A stretch of 64,000 nucleotides of DNA from Streptantibioticus cattleyicolor NRRL 8057 = DSM 46488 (GTDB taxonomy: Bacteria; Actinomycetota; Actinomycetes; Streptomycetales; Streptomycetaceae), in assembly GCF_000240165.1 (NCBI RefSeq), contig NC_017585.1:1488001-1552000 (forward strand), given 5' to 3'. A program made the translations under genes and the position numbers. The notes beneath the pieces were generated by a model. The model made no database searches. It saw only the letters and a list, made by a program, of their open reading frames with translations, and was not told the DNA's origin. This document shows, piece by piece, positions 26,182 to 34,186 of this stretch (positions are counted from its first letter, which is position 1; each line of letters starts with the position of its first letter).

Positions 26182-27075
26182 ATGATCCTGGTCACCGGAG
26201 CGACCGGAAACGTCGGATCGGAAGCCGTGCGCCTGCTGGCCGCGCGGCGGCACCCCACGCGGGCGCTGGTCCGTGACCCGGCACGCGCGTCCGCCGTGGA
26301 CGGCGTCGAGATCGCCGTCGGCGACTTCGGCCGCCCGGACACCCTCGACGCGGCCCTGTGTGGCGTCGACACCGTGGTGCTCGTCACCCCGTCCGTGCCG
26401 GAGCAGGAGATCGCGGTGATCGACAGCGCCCTCCGCCAGGGCGTGCGCCACATCGTGAAGATCACCAACCACAAGGCAGCGGCCGACTCCCCGGTCGACC
26501 GGCGGCGTGACCACGCGCGGATCGAGGCCCACCTGAAGGCCACCGGGCTCGGGCACACCCTGCTCGCGCCCAACCTCTACATGCAGAACCTGCTCGCCGT
26601 CGCGCCGGCGGTCAAGGAGACCGCAGGGTTCGTGATGTCGGCCGGCGACGGCCGGTTCGGGATGATCGACGCCCGTGACGTGGCCGCCACCGCGGCGGCC
26701 GTCGCCGCGGCGCCCTCCGGGCACGCCGGCCGCACCTACCTGCTCACCGGGCCCGAGCTGATCACCTTCGGGGACGTCGCGCGAGCGCTGACCGACGTCC
26801 TGGGGCACCCGGTCGCGTACCGCAGGATCTCCCCCGACGAGCACCGGGCCGCCATGATCCGGGCCGGGGTGCCCGAGCCCGTCGCGGCGTCCAACGCCCA
26901 GGTGTTCGGCCTCATCGCCGAAGGCGACGCGGCATGGCTCTCCGACGACGTGGCCTCCGTCACCGGCGAGCGCCCTCGTGACCTGCGTACCTTCCTCACC
27001 GAGCACGTGGCCGCCTTCCGCCGGGCGCCAGGGCTCGGCCTCACTCCGCCGGGCCGGGCACCGGGGTACTCGTGA
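26182..27075 (+). CDS. NmrA-like NAD(P)-binding oxidoreductase (QorB-type)
   Basis: A 297-residue atypical SDR. The N-terminus ILVTGATGNVGSEAVRLL is the NAD(P)-binding GxxGxxG motif, and the active-site Tyr/Lys pair of classical SDRs is absent, as in the NmrA/HSCARG group. The GRFGMIDARDVAATAAAV and YLLTGPELITFGDVA segments are typical of QorB-like quinone reductases and redox sensors. GGGAG sits 7 bases before ATG. It is divergent from the HxlR gene, in keeping with an oxidant- or quinone-response pair. Its last 35 bases overlap the convergent TetR gene. Confidence 0.85.
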   Translation: MILVTGATGNVGSEAVRLLAARRHPTRALVRDPARASAVDGVEIAVGDFGRPDTLDAALCGVDTVVLVTPSVPEQEIAVIDSALRQGVRHIVKITNHKAAADSPVDRRRDHARIEAHLKATGLGHTLLAPNLYMQNLLAVAPAVKETAGFVMSAGDGRFGMIDARDVAATAAAVAAAPSGHAGRTYLLTGPELITFGDVARALTDVLGHPVAYRRISPDEHRAAMIRAGVPEPVAASNAQVFGLIAEGDAAWLSDDVASVTGERPRDLRTFLTEHVAAFRRAPGLGLTPPGRAPGYS

Positions 27076-27736
27076 TGCCGTTGAGGAGAACGTCGAAGCC
27101 CCAGGTGAGCCGGGCCGTGGGGGTGCCGCTGAGCAGGGCGGGCATGTGCGCCTTGATCGCCGGGTGGGTGGTCGCCTCCACGGTGTCCAGGACCCTGGTG
27201 AGGGCGTTCCAGTCGTCCCGGGCCGTCGGGTCGTCCTCCTGCGTCGCGTGCTCGGCGGCGGTGGCGGTGGCGTGCTGGATCAGCTTGTCGACCCCCCAGG
27301 CGGCCTGCTCGCGGGTGGCCCCGCTGAGCGAGAGCAGCTCCAGGAGGCGTTCCACGAGGTTGAGGTAGTTCTCCCCGCTGGGACGGGCGACCACGGTCGA
27401 CCGGGCGAGCTGCGGGTGCTCGAACAGGACGGTGGTGTAGGAGGTCAGCACGGCCAGCAGGCGGTCGCGCCAGCCCTTCCCGGCGCCCTCCCCGGCCAGG
27501 TCGACCTCGCCGAGCAGCGCGTCGAGCACGGCCGCGTGGAGTTCGGCGGTGTTGGCCACGTAGACGTAGAGCGAGGCCGGTCCGGTGTCCAACTCCTGCG
27601 CCAGGCGGCGCATCGTCAGCTTCTCCAGCCCCTCGGCGCGCATGATCCGCACGGCGGTGTCCACGATGCCCTGCCGGGACAGGGCGGGCTTGGCGGGGCG
27701 CTCCCGGCGGCTGACCGGCTCTCGTTTCGCACTCAT
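27041..27736 (-). CDS. TetR family regulator (candidate repressor of the TetX-like monooxygenase)
   Basis: A 231-residue TetR protein: HTH in IVDTAVRIMRAEGLEKLTM then LAQELDTGPASLYVYVANTA, followed by an all-helical ligand domain. The ATG was chosen over upstream in-frame codons because a -10 box ends 5 bases before it, implying a leaderless mRNA. Its promoter carries a perfect 12-base palindrome and a 19-base sequence shared with the monooxygenase promoter, so it probably represses itself and that gene. The 3' end overlaps the NmrA-like gene tail to tail. Confidence 0.9.
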   Translation of the reverse strand: MSAKREPVSRRERPAKPALSRQGIVDTAVRIMRAEGLEKLTMRRLAQELDTGPASLYVYVANTAELHAAVLDALLGEVDLAGEGAGKGWRDRLLAVLTSYTTVLFEHPQLARSTVVARPSGENYLNLVERLLELLSLSGATREQAAWGVDKLIQHATATAAEHATQEDDPTARDDWNALTRVLDTVEATTHPAIKAHMPALLSGTPTARLTWGFDVLLNGITSTPVPGPAE

Positions 27737-27741
27737 ACCCC

Positions 27742-27770
27742 GATCGTAACGAACGCGTTCGCCACGGCAA
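27742..27770 (-). promoter_or_regulatory. TetR autoregulatory promoter/operator
   Basis: Minus-strand TTGCCG (27765-27770) and TACGAT (27742-27747) with a 17-base spacer. CGAACGCGTTCG (27750-27761) is a perfect palindrome inside the spacer. The reverse complement of 27744-27762 is GCGAACGCGTTCGTTACGA, one base different from the monooxygenase operator, and it sits in nearly the same position relative to the -10 box. The -10 is so near the ATG that transcription should start at or next to the start codon. Confidence 0.75.
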
Positions 27771-28353
27771 CGGCCCGTACGGATCCGGGTCGTCGGGTAC
27801 GACGGCATCGTGGTCGGCCATGGCGCCACACCTCCCGTATCGCGCGGGGCCGACCGGAACCCGTACGGGTTCTCACCGGGAACATGTCGTCGTTAAACCA
27901 CCGGCCATGTGCACGTAGTTGGCCGGAAAGACGTTCCACCCGGTGCCGTTCTGTCGTGGCGGGACTTCTCGCGGAATGCTGGGAGGAGAATCGGCCAATT
28001 GGTCAAGGAGGCGTGTCCGCAAGGCCCGTTACCGCTGCGGGACAGGCGTCCGGAATGGTCCGTAACCTGGCGTTGTCGCGGGTCGTTTCGCCGGGGCCTT
28101 CCGGGTGGCCGGTTTGGTGTGCGGGTGGATCCGGCCATGATCGGCGTACCGGCTCCTTGGCGAACCCCGGACGGCTGTGTAAAGGTTGACGCCCATGAGG
28201 GCCTTTCGGTCCGATGCCCAGTCGGGCGAGTCCGAACGTGGCGTGCGCGCCGGTCGGTTCGTGGCATACGAGTTCGCCGCGCGTGCGAATACTCGAGACC
28301 TTTACCGCTTTCTCCTGGAAGTCCGCATCTGCGGGACGGAAGGATTTTCGCGC
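27771..28353. other. Intergenic, lower codon bias, no gene seen
   Basis: About 580 bases between the TetR promoter and the truncated aldolase-like gene. Frames that are open here (for example 27909-28370 plus) lack GC bias at third positions, and no protein motif is visible. It may hold the promoter of the downstream remnant. It looks more AT-rich than its surroundings and may be decayed DNA. Confidence 0.5.
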
Positions 28354-29011
28354 GTGGATTCTTCGAGTGAAGCCGGACGTGAGTCGGCCGTGCCGGCGCG
28401 ACTGGGAACGGGCCCGATGTCACGCAACTCCGTCGACGCGTGCATAGCGGTGGCCCACCGCTTCGGCCAACCGCTGATGCTCATCCCCAGCCGCCGCCAG
28501 ATCGAGGCGGCCGAACTGGGCGGCGGTTACGTGGAAGGGTGGACGACCGAACAGTTCGCCCGTTACGTCCGCGAACAGGACCCCAAGGGCCTGGTGCTGC
28601 TCTGCCGCGACCACGGCGGCCCGTACCAGCTCCCCCGCGAGCGGTCGGACCGGATCGGCGCCGAGCAGGCCATGCGTTCCGCGCTGGACTCCTTCCGCGA
28701 GGACATCCGCAACGGGTTCGACCTGCTGCACATCGACACCTCCATGGACCGGCAGGGCCCCGCCCCGTTCGCGGTGGCGGCCGACCGGCTCGTGGCCCTG
28801 TACGGGGAGTGCTGGGAGGCGGCCCGAAGCGCCGATCGCCGAATCCTTTTCGAGATCGGCTTCGAGGACCAGGGAACCGACACCAACGACCCCGGGGAAT
28901 TCCGCGACCAGATCCGGGACGTTCTCGCCCGCCTCGAATCCGCCGGATTGCCCGCGCCGACCTTCGCCGTCGCCCAGACCGGCACCAAGGTCCTGGAGAC
29001 CGGAAACACCG
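28354..29011 (+). pseudogene. Truncated KbaZ/GatZ-like (tagatose-bisphosphate aldolase subunit type) gene
   Basis: About 219 codons of a TIM-barrel protein related to the KbaZ/GatZ family. Visible matches are the IEAAELGGGYVEGWTTEQFA strand-helix, CRDHGGPYQ (GDHLGPN in GatZ), FREDIRNGFDLLHIDTSM, and FAVAQTGTKVLETGN near the breakpoint. The family normally runs to about 420 residues; here homology stops near 29011 and the DNA continues as the tail of an unrelated transporter in another frame. The GTG start has AGGA 9 bases upstream; an earlier ATG at 28195 is possible but its codons are unbiased. The original frame stays open to 29619, so a junk-tailed protein could be made. The family call is by eye. 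Confidence 0.6.
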
Positions 29012-29281
29012 GCGGCCCTGGCCCTGGCCGGTTTCGCGATGGCGCCCGTCTTCCCCACCGCCATCGCCTGGCTGACCCGCCACCATCCGGCGCCGCAGCG
29101 CGCCAACTCGGTGCTCCTGGTCGCCGGTATGACGGGCAGCACCGTACTGCCCGCCCTGGTGATCGTGGTGGCCCAGGTGACGACCGCGCGCGGCATGCCC
29201 TGCCTGCTGGCCTCGCTCGCCGTGCTGATCGCCCCGGCCGCGCTGCTCGCCCGCCGGGCCACGTCCCGTGCCGGCGGATGA
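29012..29281 (+). pseudogene. C-terminal fragment of an MFS transporter
   Basis: Ninety codons reading ALAGFAMAPVFPTAIAWLTR, then a helix (NSVLLVAGMTGSTVLPALVI) and a last helix (LLASLAVLIAPAALLARR) to a stop. These are the last two to three membrane helices of a major facilitator transporter. There is no start signal of its own; the frame differs by one base from the aldolase remnant before it. The two make a deletion junction that removed the aldolase 3' half and most of the transporter. Confidence 0.75.
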
Positions 29282-29295
29282 CGGCCGCCGGGGCG

Positions 29296-29670
29296 TCAGC
29301 CTCCCTGCCCGTCCGCGCCGTGCCCGCCGTCCCACACCAGCCGCAGCACGAAGTTGCCCTCCCCGGCCGTCCTGGCGATCACCGCCCCCACCTCCGCGTT
29401 GAGCTTGACGCCGAGTTCCAGCTCGATCGAACTGGGGCTTACCGACATCGACTTGAGCCGGTCCAGCGCGACCTCGGCGGCGGCGCGCACCTGGTCGAAG
29501 CTCTCCGCGAGCGAACGCACCGCGGTGGCCGCGATCTCCGCCGGCCGGGAGGCGCGCACGATACCGGCATCGGCCTCCTCCACCTCGACCACCACCTCGG
29601 CCGCCCCCTGCCCCGTTGATCCGGACAGCGGGGTGAGCGGGGTGACGACGAGCCTGGTCTGCGGGGTCAT
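29296..29670 (-). CDS. CU044_2847 family protein (Trypsin-co-occurring domain 1)
   Basis: A 124-residue small beta-rich protein. The features of the Trypsin-co-occurring domain are clear: an N-terminal strand pair (EVVVEVEEADAGIV), a middle helix (SFDQVRAAAEVALDRLKSM) and the family hallmark IELELGVKLNAEVGAVIA followed by a final strand. Such proteins are known mainly from their genomic pairing with trypsin-like peptidases in NTPase-centred conflict systems; their biochemical role is unknown. The gene starts 46 bases after the stop of the trypsin/nSTAND gene on the same strand, so they form an operon. Confidence 0.85.
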   Translation of the reverse strand: MTPQTRLVVTPLTPLSGSTGQGAAEVVVEVEEADAGIVRASRPAEIAATAVRSLAESFDQVRAAAEVALDRLKSMSVSPSSIELELGVKLNAEVGAVIARTAGEGNFVLRLVWDGGHGADGQGG

Positions 29671-29716
29671 GGCGTTCCCTTCGGTACGTTCCCGGCGTGG
29701 CCGGCGCGTGGTCGGG

Positions 29717-32700
29717 TCAGGGGCACAGCGGACCGCGATAGGCGCCGGGCGGAAGCTTCCGTTCGGCGGCGGGCCGCAGGTTCGGGTCCGCGACGACACG
29801 GCAGAGCCGGTCCATCCACCGCGCGGGCGTGCCGCCGGGAGAGGCGGGGGCGTCCGGGTCGAGGGTGGGGAACCGGAACGGCGACGCGGTCGGCACCGCG
29901 GGCGGCGGCACGGCGGGGACCTTGGAGAGCGTGTCCCCGTCCCCCGAGGCGCCGACGAAGGCGTCGAGCCCCCAGTTGGCCAGGAGGACGGCAGAGGTGC
30001 CGGACCGCCCCAGCAACGCCACGCTCCGCCAGGGTGGCGCCAGTGCCAGCGAGCCGGGGGAGGGGTCCAGGATGACGCCGACGCCGGGGAGCTGGTCGGA
30101 CGTTCCCGGTGGTCCCAGGCGGCCCGGGGTGGTGTAGGCGACGTCCCGCCGGCCCCCGGGGGTCAGTACGATCCCGGTCGGCGACACCGTCTCCGTCCGG
30201 TCCCGGCGGATGAGCCAGCCGCTCGGCAGGGCGTACACCGAGACGTCCCCGGTGCTGGGCCAGCCGGCGTGGAAGCCGGCCACGGCCAGGGCGCCGCCGT
30301 CCGCGCTGACAGCCGTCTCGGCCGGGCTCGCCGTCCACGGCAGCGTCAGCACGATCCGGGGCCGGGGAGCGGCCTCGCCGAGGTCCCAGGTGGTGACCGC
30401 GTATCCGCCGCCGCCCTTCAGCAGGGCGCCGCCCGTCGGGATGACGGGGGAGAGGGTGATCAGGCTGCGGCCGTCCGGGCCGAAGAAGAACCGGTAGGTC
30501 TCCAGCGAGTTGGGGACCCGCATGATCTTCCCGATCCGGCCGTTCGCCAGGTCCCACACGATCAGGCGCCCGGCGGTGAGCGCGGCGAGCCGCGTGCCGC
30601 CCGGGTCGAAGGCCATCCCCTGGTAGGTGGTCGGAACGGTGGCGCCGGACGGGATCGGTACCGGGGGACTGGCGAGCGCGGAGGGGAGGGAGGTGGCGCC
30701 GGGGTCGCCCTGACCGGGTGACTGGAGCGTCCGCGTGGCGCGGGTACGGGTGTCGTACAGCGTCACCGTCGGGCCACCCTGCCCCTCCAGCATCGAGCCC
30801 GTCTCGGAGTAGCCGGTGCCGCGGGCCATCGCCACCAGCGACCCGTCCGGCGAGACGGCGGTGACCTCGGCGGACCGGCCGGTCGAGGTGCCCGACGGCG
30901 GCCGGGCGGCCAGCCGCCACACCTCCACCTCGCTCTTGTCGTCCCGGGTGATGGCGACGCGTCCGTCGGCGCTGACCGCCAGCGTGCTGCCCGCGTCGGT
31001 GGCCAGATCGCTCAGCGCGGCCACGGTATCGCCGGCCGCCGTGCCGTAGTCCGGCACGATGGCGTACGCCGCCCCGTAGACCGCGTACTCCTTCGCCAGC
31101 TGCGCCCTGGTGGCGGGGGTGTCCCAGGTGCGGTAGGCGCGCATGGCCAGCAGCAGCCCGGTGTACGGGTCGCCGCGCCCGCTGCCGGCCGCCGCCTCGC
31201 GTGACTGCTGCACCAGGGCCGCGGCGGCGGTGGCGGTGCTGTGGTTGCGTGCCGTCACCTCCGACTGGTGGCGCCAGGTGAAGGTACCGGCGGCGGCCAC
31301 CGTCATCAGCACGGTGACCGTGGTGAGCGCGTACCACCGGCGGCGTCGGGCTGCCGACCGGGCGGCGTCGACGAACTCCCGCTCCTCCGGCAGGAGTTCA
31401 ACGGAGCGGGCCTGCCGCCAGCGCGTCGCGTCCCGCAGGTCCGAGCCGCGCGGCAGCCGGTTGCGGGGGCGGCCCTCGGCACGCCAGCGCGTGATGCGCC
31501 CACGCAGCTCCTCCTGCCAGCGGCGGAACTCCTCGTCGGCGCCGACGAATTCGCTCAGCCGCGCCCACGCGGTCAGAAGGGTCTCGTGGGCCAGCTCCAC
31601 GCTCTCGACCACCCCGCCCGGGGTGACCTGGTCCGCCCCGGGCACCAGCAGCCGGGTGGTCATCAGACGCTGCGCCAACCGCCATTGGGGCACGGTCAGA
31701 CCGGTACGCGGCACGGTGCGGCGGGTCGGGGACTCGCCGGGGCCGCGCGGATCGGCGAGCTGCACCAGAAGGGTACGGGCGGTGCGGCGCTCCTCGTCGC
31801 GCAGTTGGTGCCAGACCCGCTCCGCGTGGTCGGCCAGGGCCTTGCCGAGCCCGCCCAGCGAGTCGTACTGGGCGTGGCCGATGAGCCCGTCCCGCTGGAG
31901 GTCCCACAGCGTGCTGAGGGTGAACTCCAGCAGGGGCAGACGGCCCGGCTCCGAGCCGAAGTCCGCGAGGAGCCTGTCCACCAGACCCGGTTCGTAGCGC
32001 ACCCCGACCCGCTCCGGGGGACGTTCGACGGCCGCGCGCACCTCCTCGCGCGTCATGGGGCCCAGGGTGAACAGCCGCCCGTCGTCCAGCAGCGGGGCCA
32101 CCCCGGGGTGGTTCAAGGCGGTGGCCAGGAAGTCGGCGCGCAGCGCGAGGACGACCTGGAGCGGGGAGCCCGGCTCGCGGCAGTGGGCCAGCACGGCGGC
32201 GAAGGCGTCCAGATCGGGGTCGTCGGGGCGCACCAGCGCCTGCTCGAACTGGTCGGCGAGCAGCAGCAGTTGGTGCTTCCGCCACCGGGCGAGCACCTGG
32301 CGCACCACCTCCGGCGCCCCGCCCGCGCGCAGCGTCCCGGCGACGCGTTCGGCCGCGCGCAGCCGGTCCGCCTCCGCCACGTCCGGCTCCAGCAGCGGCA
32401 GCAGAGCCCGCGACAGCGACTCCAGCGGCGAGGTGCCGGGCTGGAACACCACCACCGCCCGCCCCGCGTCCGCCCGCAGCGCCGGAAGCACCCCGGCGTA
32501 CAGCAGCGAGGACTTGCCCACCCCCGACGCGCCGACGAGCGTGACGCCCGACCCTGACCCGAGCCGCTCGACGATCCGGCGCGCCGGCTCCTCGCGGCCG
32601 TGGAACACCTCGGCGTCCGCCTCCTGGAACGGACGCAACGCCCGGAACGGGGAACGTTCCAGCACCGCCCGGCGCAGCGCCGGCCAGCAGTCGTGCAGTG

Positions 32701-33295
32701 TCTCGGTGGGGATCAGATAGCCGGTGCGGCGGCCGGCCCGGGCGTCCACGGCGACCACCATGCCGACCACACCACCGTGTTCCCGGTCCCACACCGGCGC
32801 CCCGGAGAAGCCGCGCCGCACCTCGTACTGGCTCGCCGGGTCGGCGTCGTACTGGAGCCAGCCGGTGGCCTGCCGGCCGCGCAGCACACCGGAACTCCAC
32901 ACCCCGTCCTGGTAGCCGAGCGGGAAGCCGAAGGTGCGCACCGTCAGCCCGGGCGCCGCGCCGTGCTCCACGAGGCGGGCCAGCGGCGCGGTGGCCGGCG
33001 GGTCGGAGAGCAGGCGCAGCACCGCGACGTCCCCCGACTCGTCCGGCCGGGTGGGCACCCACGCCAGGACGCGGGCCTGGACGAACCGTCCCGGCTCGGC
33101 GAGCGGGAAGTCCACCCGCAGCAGACCGGCCGGCGGCTCCGCGCTCTCGGGCACGCCCAGCGCGGCGGCCACCACGTGGGCGCAGGTCATCACGTGCCGG
33201 TCCACGGTGAGGAACCCGGCCCCCACCGGCCGGCCCGCCGGGTCGAGAACCCGGACCACCGCTTCGTCGCTGAGCACGGTGGTGCTCGGCCCCAT
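29717..33295 (-). CDS. Trypsin-like peptidase / nSTAND NTPase / membrane / beta-propeller fusion protein
   Basis: A 1192-residue multidomain protein. Residues 8-205 form a trypsin-fold peptidase with an intact triad: H40 (TCAHVV), D89 (GDVAVL) and S164 (GFSGAPV). FHGRE at 231-235 introduces an nSTAND NTPase with Walker A G255-S262 (GASGVGKS), Walker B around 340-350 (LLLLADQFEQ) and a winged-helix region ending near VELAHETLLTAW. A basic stretch and one transmembrane helix lie near 653-672. The rest is a WD40-like beta-propeller (repeats such as LIVWDLANGRIGKI, VSPDGSLVAMA). The architecture fits predicted signal-activated conflict proteins in which the propeller senses, the NTPase gates and the peptidase acts as effector. 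The trigger and target are unknown. Confidence 0.9.
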   Translation of the reverse strand: MGPSTTVLSDEAVVRVLDPAGRPVGAGFLTVDRHVMTCAHVVAAALGVPESAEPPAGLLRVDFPLAEPGRFVQARVLAWVPTRPDESGDVAVLRLLSDPPATAPLARLVEHGAAPGLTVRTFGFPLGYQDGVWSSGVLRGRQATGWLQYDADPASQYEVRRGFSGAPVWDREHGGVVGMVVAVDARAGRRTGYLIPTETLHDCWPALRRAVLERSPFRALRPFQEADAEVFHGREEPARRIVERLGSGSGVTLVGASGVGKSSLLYAGVLPALRADAGRAVVVFQPGTSPLESLSRALLPLLEPDVAEADRLRAAERVAGTLRAGGAPEVVRQVLARWRKHQLLLLADQFEQALVRPDDPDLDAFAAVLAHCREPGSPLQVVLALRADFLATALNHPGVAPLLDDGRLFTLGPMTREEVRAAVERPPERVGVRYEPGLVDRLLADFGSEPGRLPLLEFTLSTLWDLQRDGLIGHAQYDSLGGLGKALADHAERVWHQLRDEERRTARTLLVQLADPRGPGESPTRRTVPRTGLTVPQWRLAQRLMTTRLLVPGADQVTPGGVVESVELAHETLLTAWARLSEFVGADEEFRRWQEELRGRITRWRAEGRPRNRLPRGSDLRDATRWRQARSVELLPEEREFVDAARSAARRRRWYALTTVTVLMTVAAAGTFTWRHQSEVTARNHSTATAAAALVQQSREAAAGSGRGDPYTGLLLAMRAYRTWDTPATRAQLAKEYAVYGAAYAIVPDYGTAAGDTVAALSDLATDAGSTLAVSADGRVAITRDDKSEVEVWRLAARPPSGTSTGRSAEVTAVSPDGSLVAMARGTGYSETGSMLEGQGGPTVTLYDTRTRATRTLQSPGQGDPGATSLPSALASPPVPIPSGATVPTTYQGMAFDPGGTRLAALTAGRLIVWDLANGRIGKIMRVPNSLETYRFFFGPDGRSLITLSPVIPTGGALLKGGGGYAVTTWDLGEAAPRPRIVLTLPWTASPAETAVSADGGALAVAGFHAGWPSTGDVSVYALPSGWLIRRDRTETVSPTGIVLTPGGRRDVAYTTPGRLGPPGTSDQLPGVGVILDPSPGSLALAPPWRSVALLGRSGTSAVLLANWGLDAFVGASGDGDTLSKVPAVPPPAVPTASPFRFPTLDPDAPASPGGTPARWMDRLCRVVADPNLRPAAERKLPPGAYRGPLCP

Positions 33296-33589
33296 CGCTG
33301 CCCCCCGAAAACCCGCTCGTCACCGCGCGTCCCGCACCCCATTGTGCCGCCCGGGACCGGGCCGCCCGGGCGGAACGCCGAGTCGATCAGTAACGATGTC
33401 GTGGCCCGGCCCAGGGCCCCGGCCGCCTTCTCGTTGGGCACCGTTGTCTCCCGACACTCCGGAGAGCCTTTCCGGGTTGATTCCCGGTACCATGCGGAGA
33501 GGTTCTCCGTTTGGCCGGCCTTCGCGACCCAGGACCCACCCGGAGGCCGGACACGACGACCCGGGAGCGACCGGTGAGGAGCGGCACCC

Positions 33590-34171
33590 ATGACGCCAGC
33601 GGGACACGGGACCCGACGGCCGCGCACGGACGCCCGGCGCAACCGGGAACGACTCCTCGCCGCGGCCCGGGAGGTCTTCGCCGAGGCCGGCCCGGACGCC
33701 TCGCTCAACGAGATCGCCCGCCGCGCCGACGTCGGACCGGGCACCCTCTACCGCCACTTCCCGACCCGGCACGCCCTGCTCACCGCGGTCGTCAGGGACC
33801 GCGTCGAGACCCTGTGCGAGCAGGCCGCGGAACTGCTGACCGCCGACCGCGCCGACGACGGGCTCGACCGGTGGCTGCGGATCTTCCTCGCCCACGCCCG
33901 CACCAGCCAGGGCCTGACCGGCGCCTGGCTGGTCGAAGGGGCCGGGGAACCCGCCTTCGACTGCCACCGGATGATCCTGGACGCGGCCACCGCGCTGCTG
34001 ACCCGCGCCCAGCGCCACGGCACCGCACGCCCCGACCTCACCCCCGCCGACCTGCTCCAACTCGTCGTCGGCATCGCCTTGTCCACCGCCCGCGCCGAGG
34101 ACGACCCCGCCCGCTCCGAACGGCTCCTCGCCATCACCCTCGACGCCGTGCACAGCCCCGCACGCCGCTAG
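33590..34171 (+). CDS. TetR family regulator
   Basis: A 193-residue TetR protein. The DNA-binding part is complete: RERLLAAAREVFAEAGPDAS, LNEIARRADVGPGTLYRHFP and TRHALLTAVV. The C-terminal region resembles the domain found with this SCO-type subgroup (GLDRWLRIFLAHARTSQGLT). GAGGAG precedes the ATG by a suitable distance. It lies tail to tail with the FAD dehydrogenase gene, 15 bases apart; repeated GATACG/CGTATC motifs upstream of that gene are candidate binding sites. Confidence 0.88.
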   Translation: MTPAGHGTRRPRTDARRNRERLLAAAREVFAEAGPDASLNEIARRADVGPGTLYRHFPTRHALLTAVVRDRVETLCEQAAELLTADRADDGLDRWLRIFLAHARTSQGLTGAWLVEGAGEPAFDCHRMILDAATALLTRAQRHGTARPDLTPADLLQLVVGIALSTARAEDDPARSERLLAITLDAVHSPARR

Positions 34172-34186
34172 GTTCGACCCGACGTC

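Noticed and set aside
27909-28370. Open plus-strand frame of about 150 codons
   Set aside because: Third-position composition is not coding-like and no motif is seen.
29012-29619. Continuation of the aldolase-like reading frame as a genuine long C-terminal domain
   Set aside because: The extension is low-complexity Arg/Pro/Gly sequence, while another frame of the same DNA encodes clear MFS helices.
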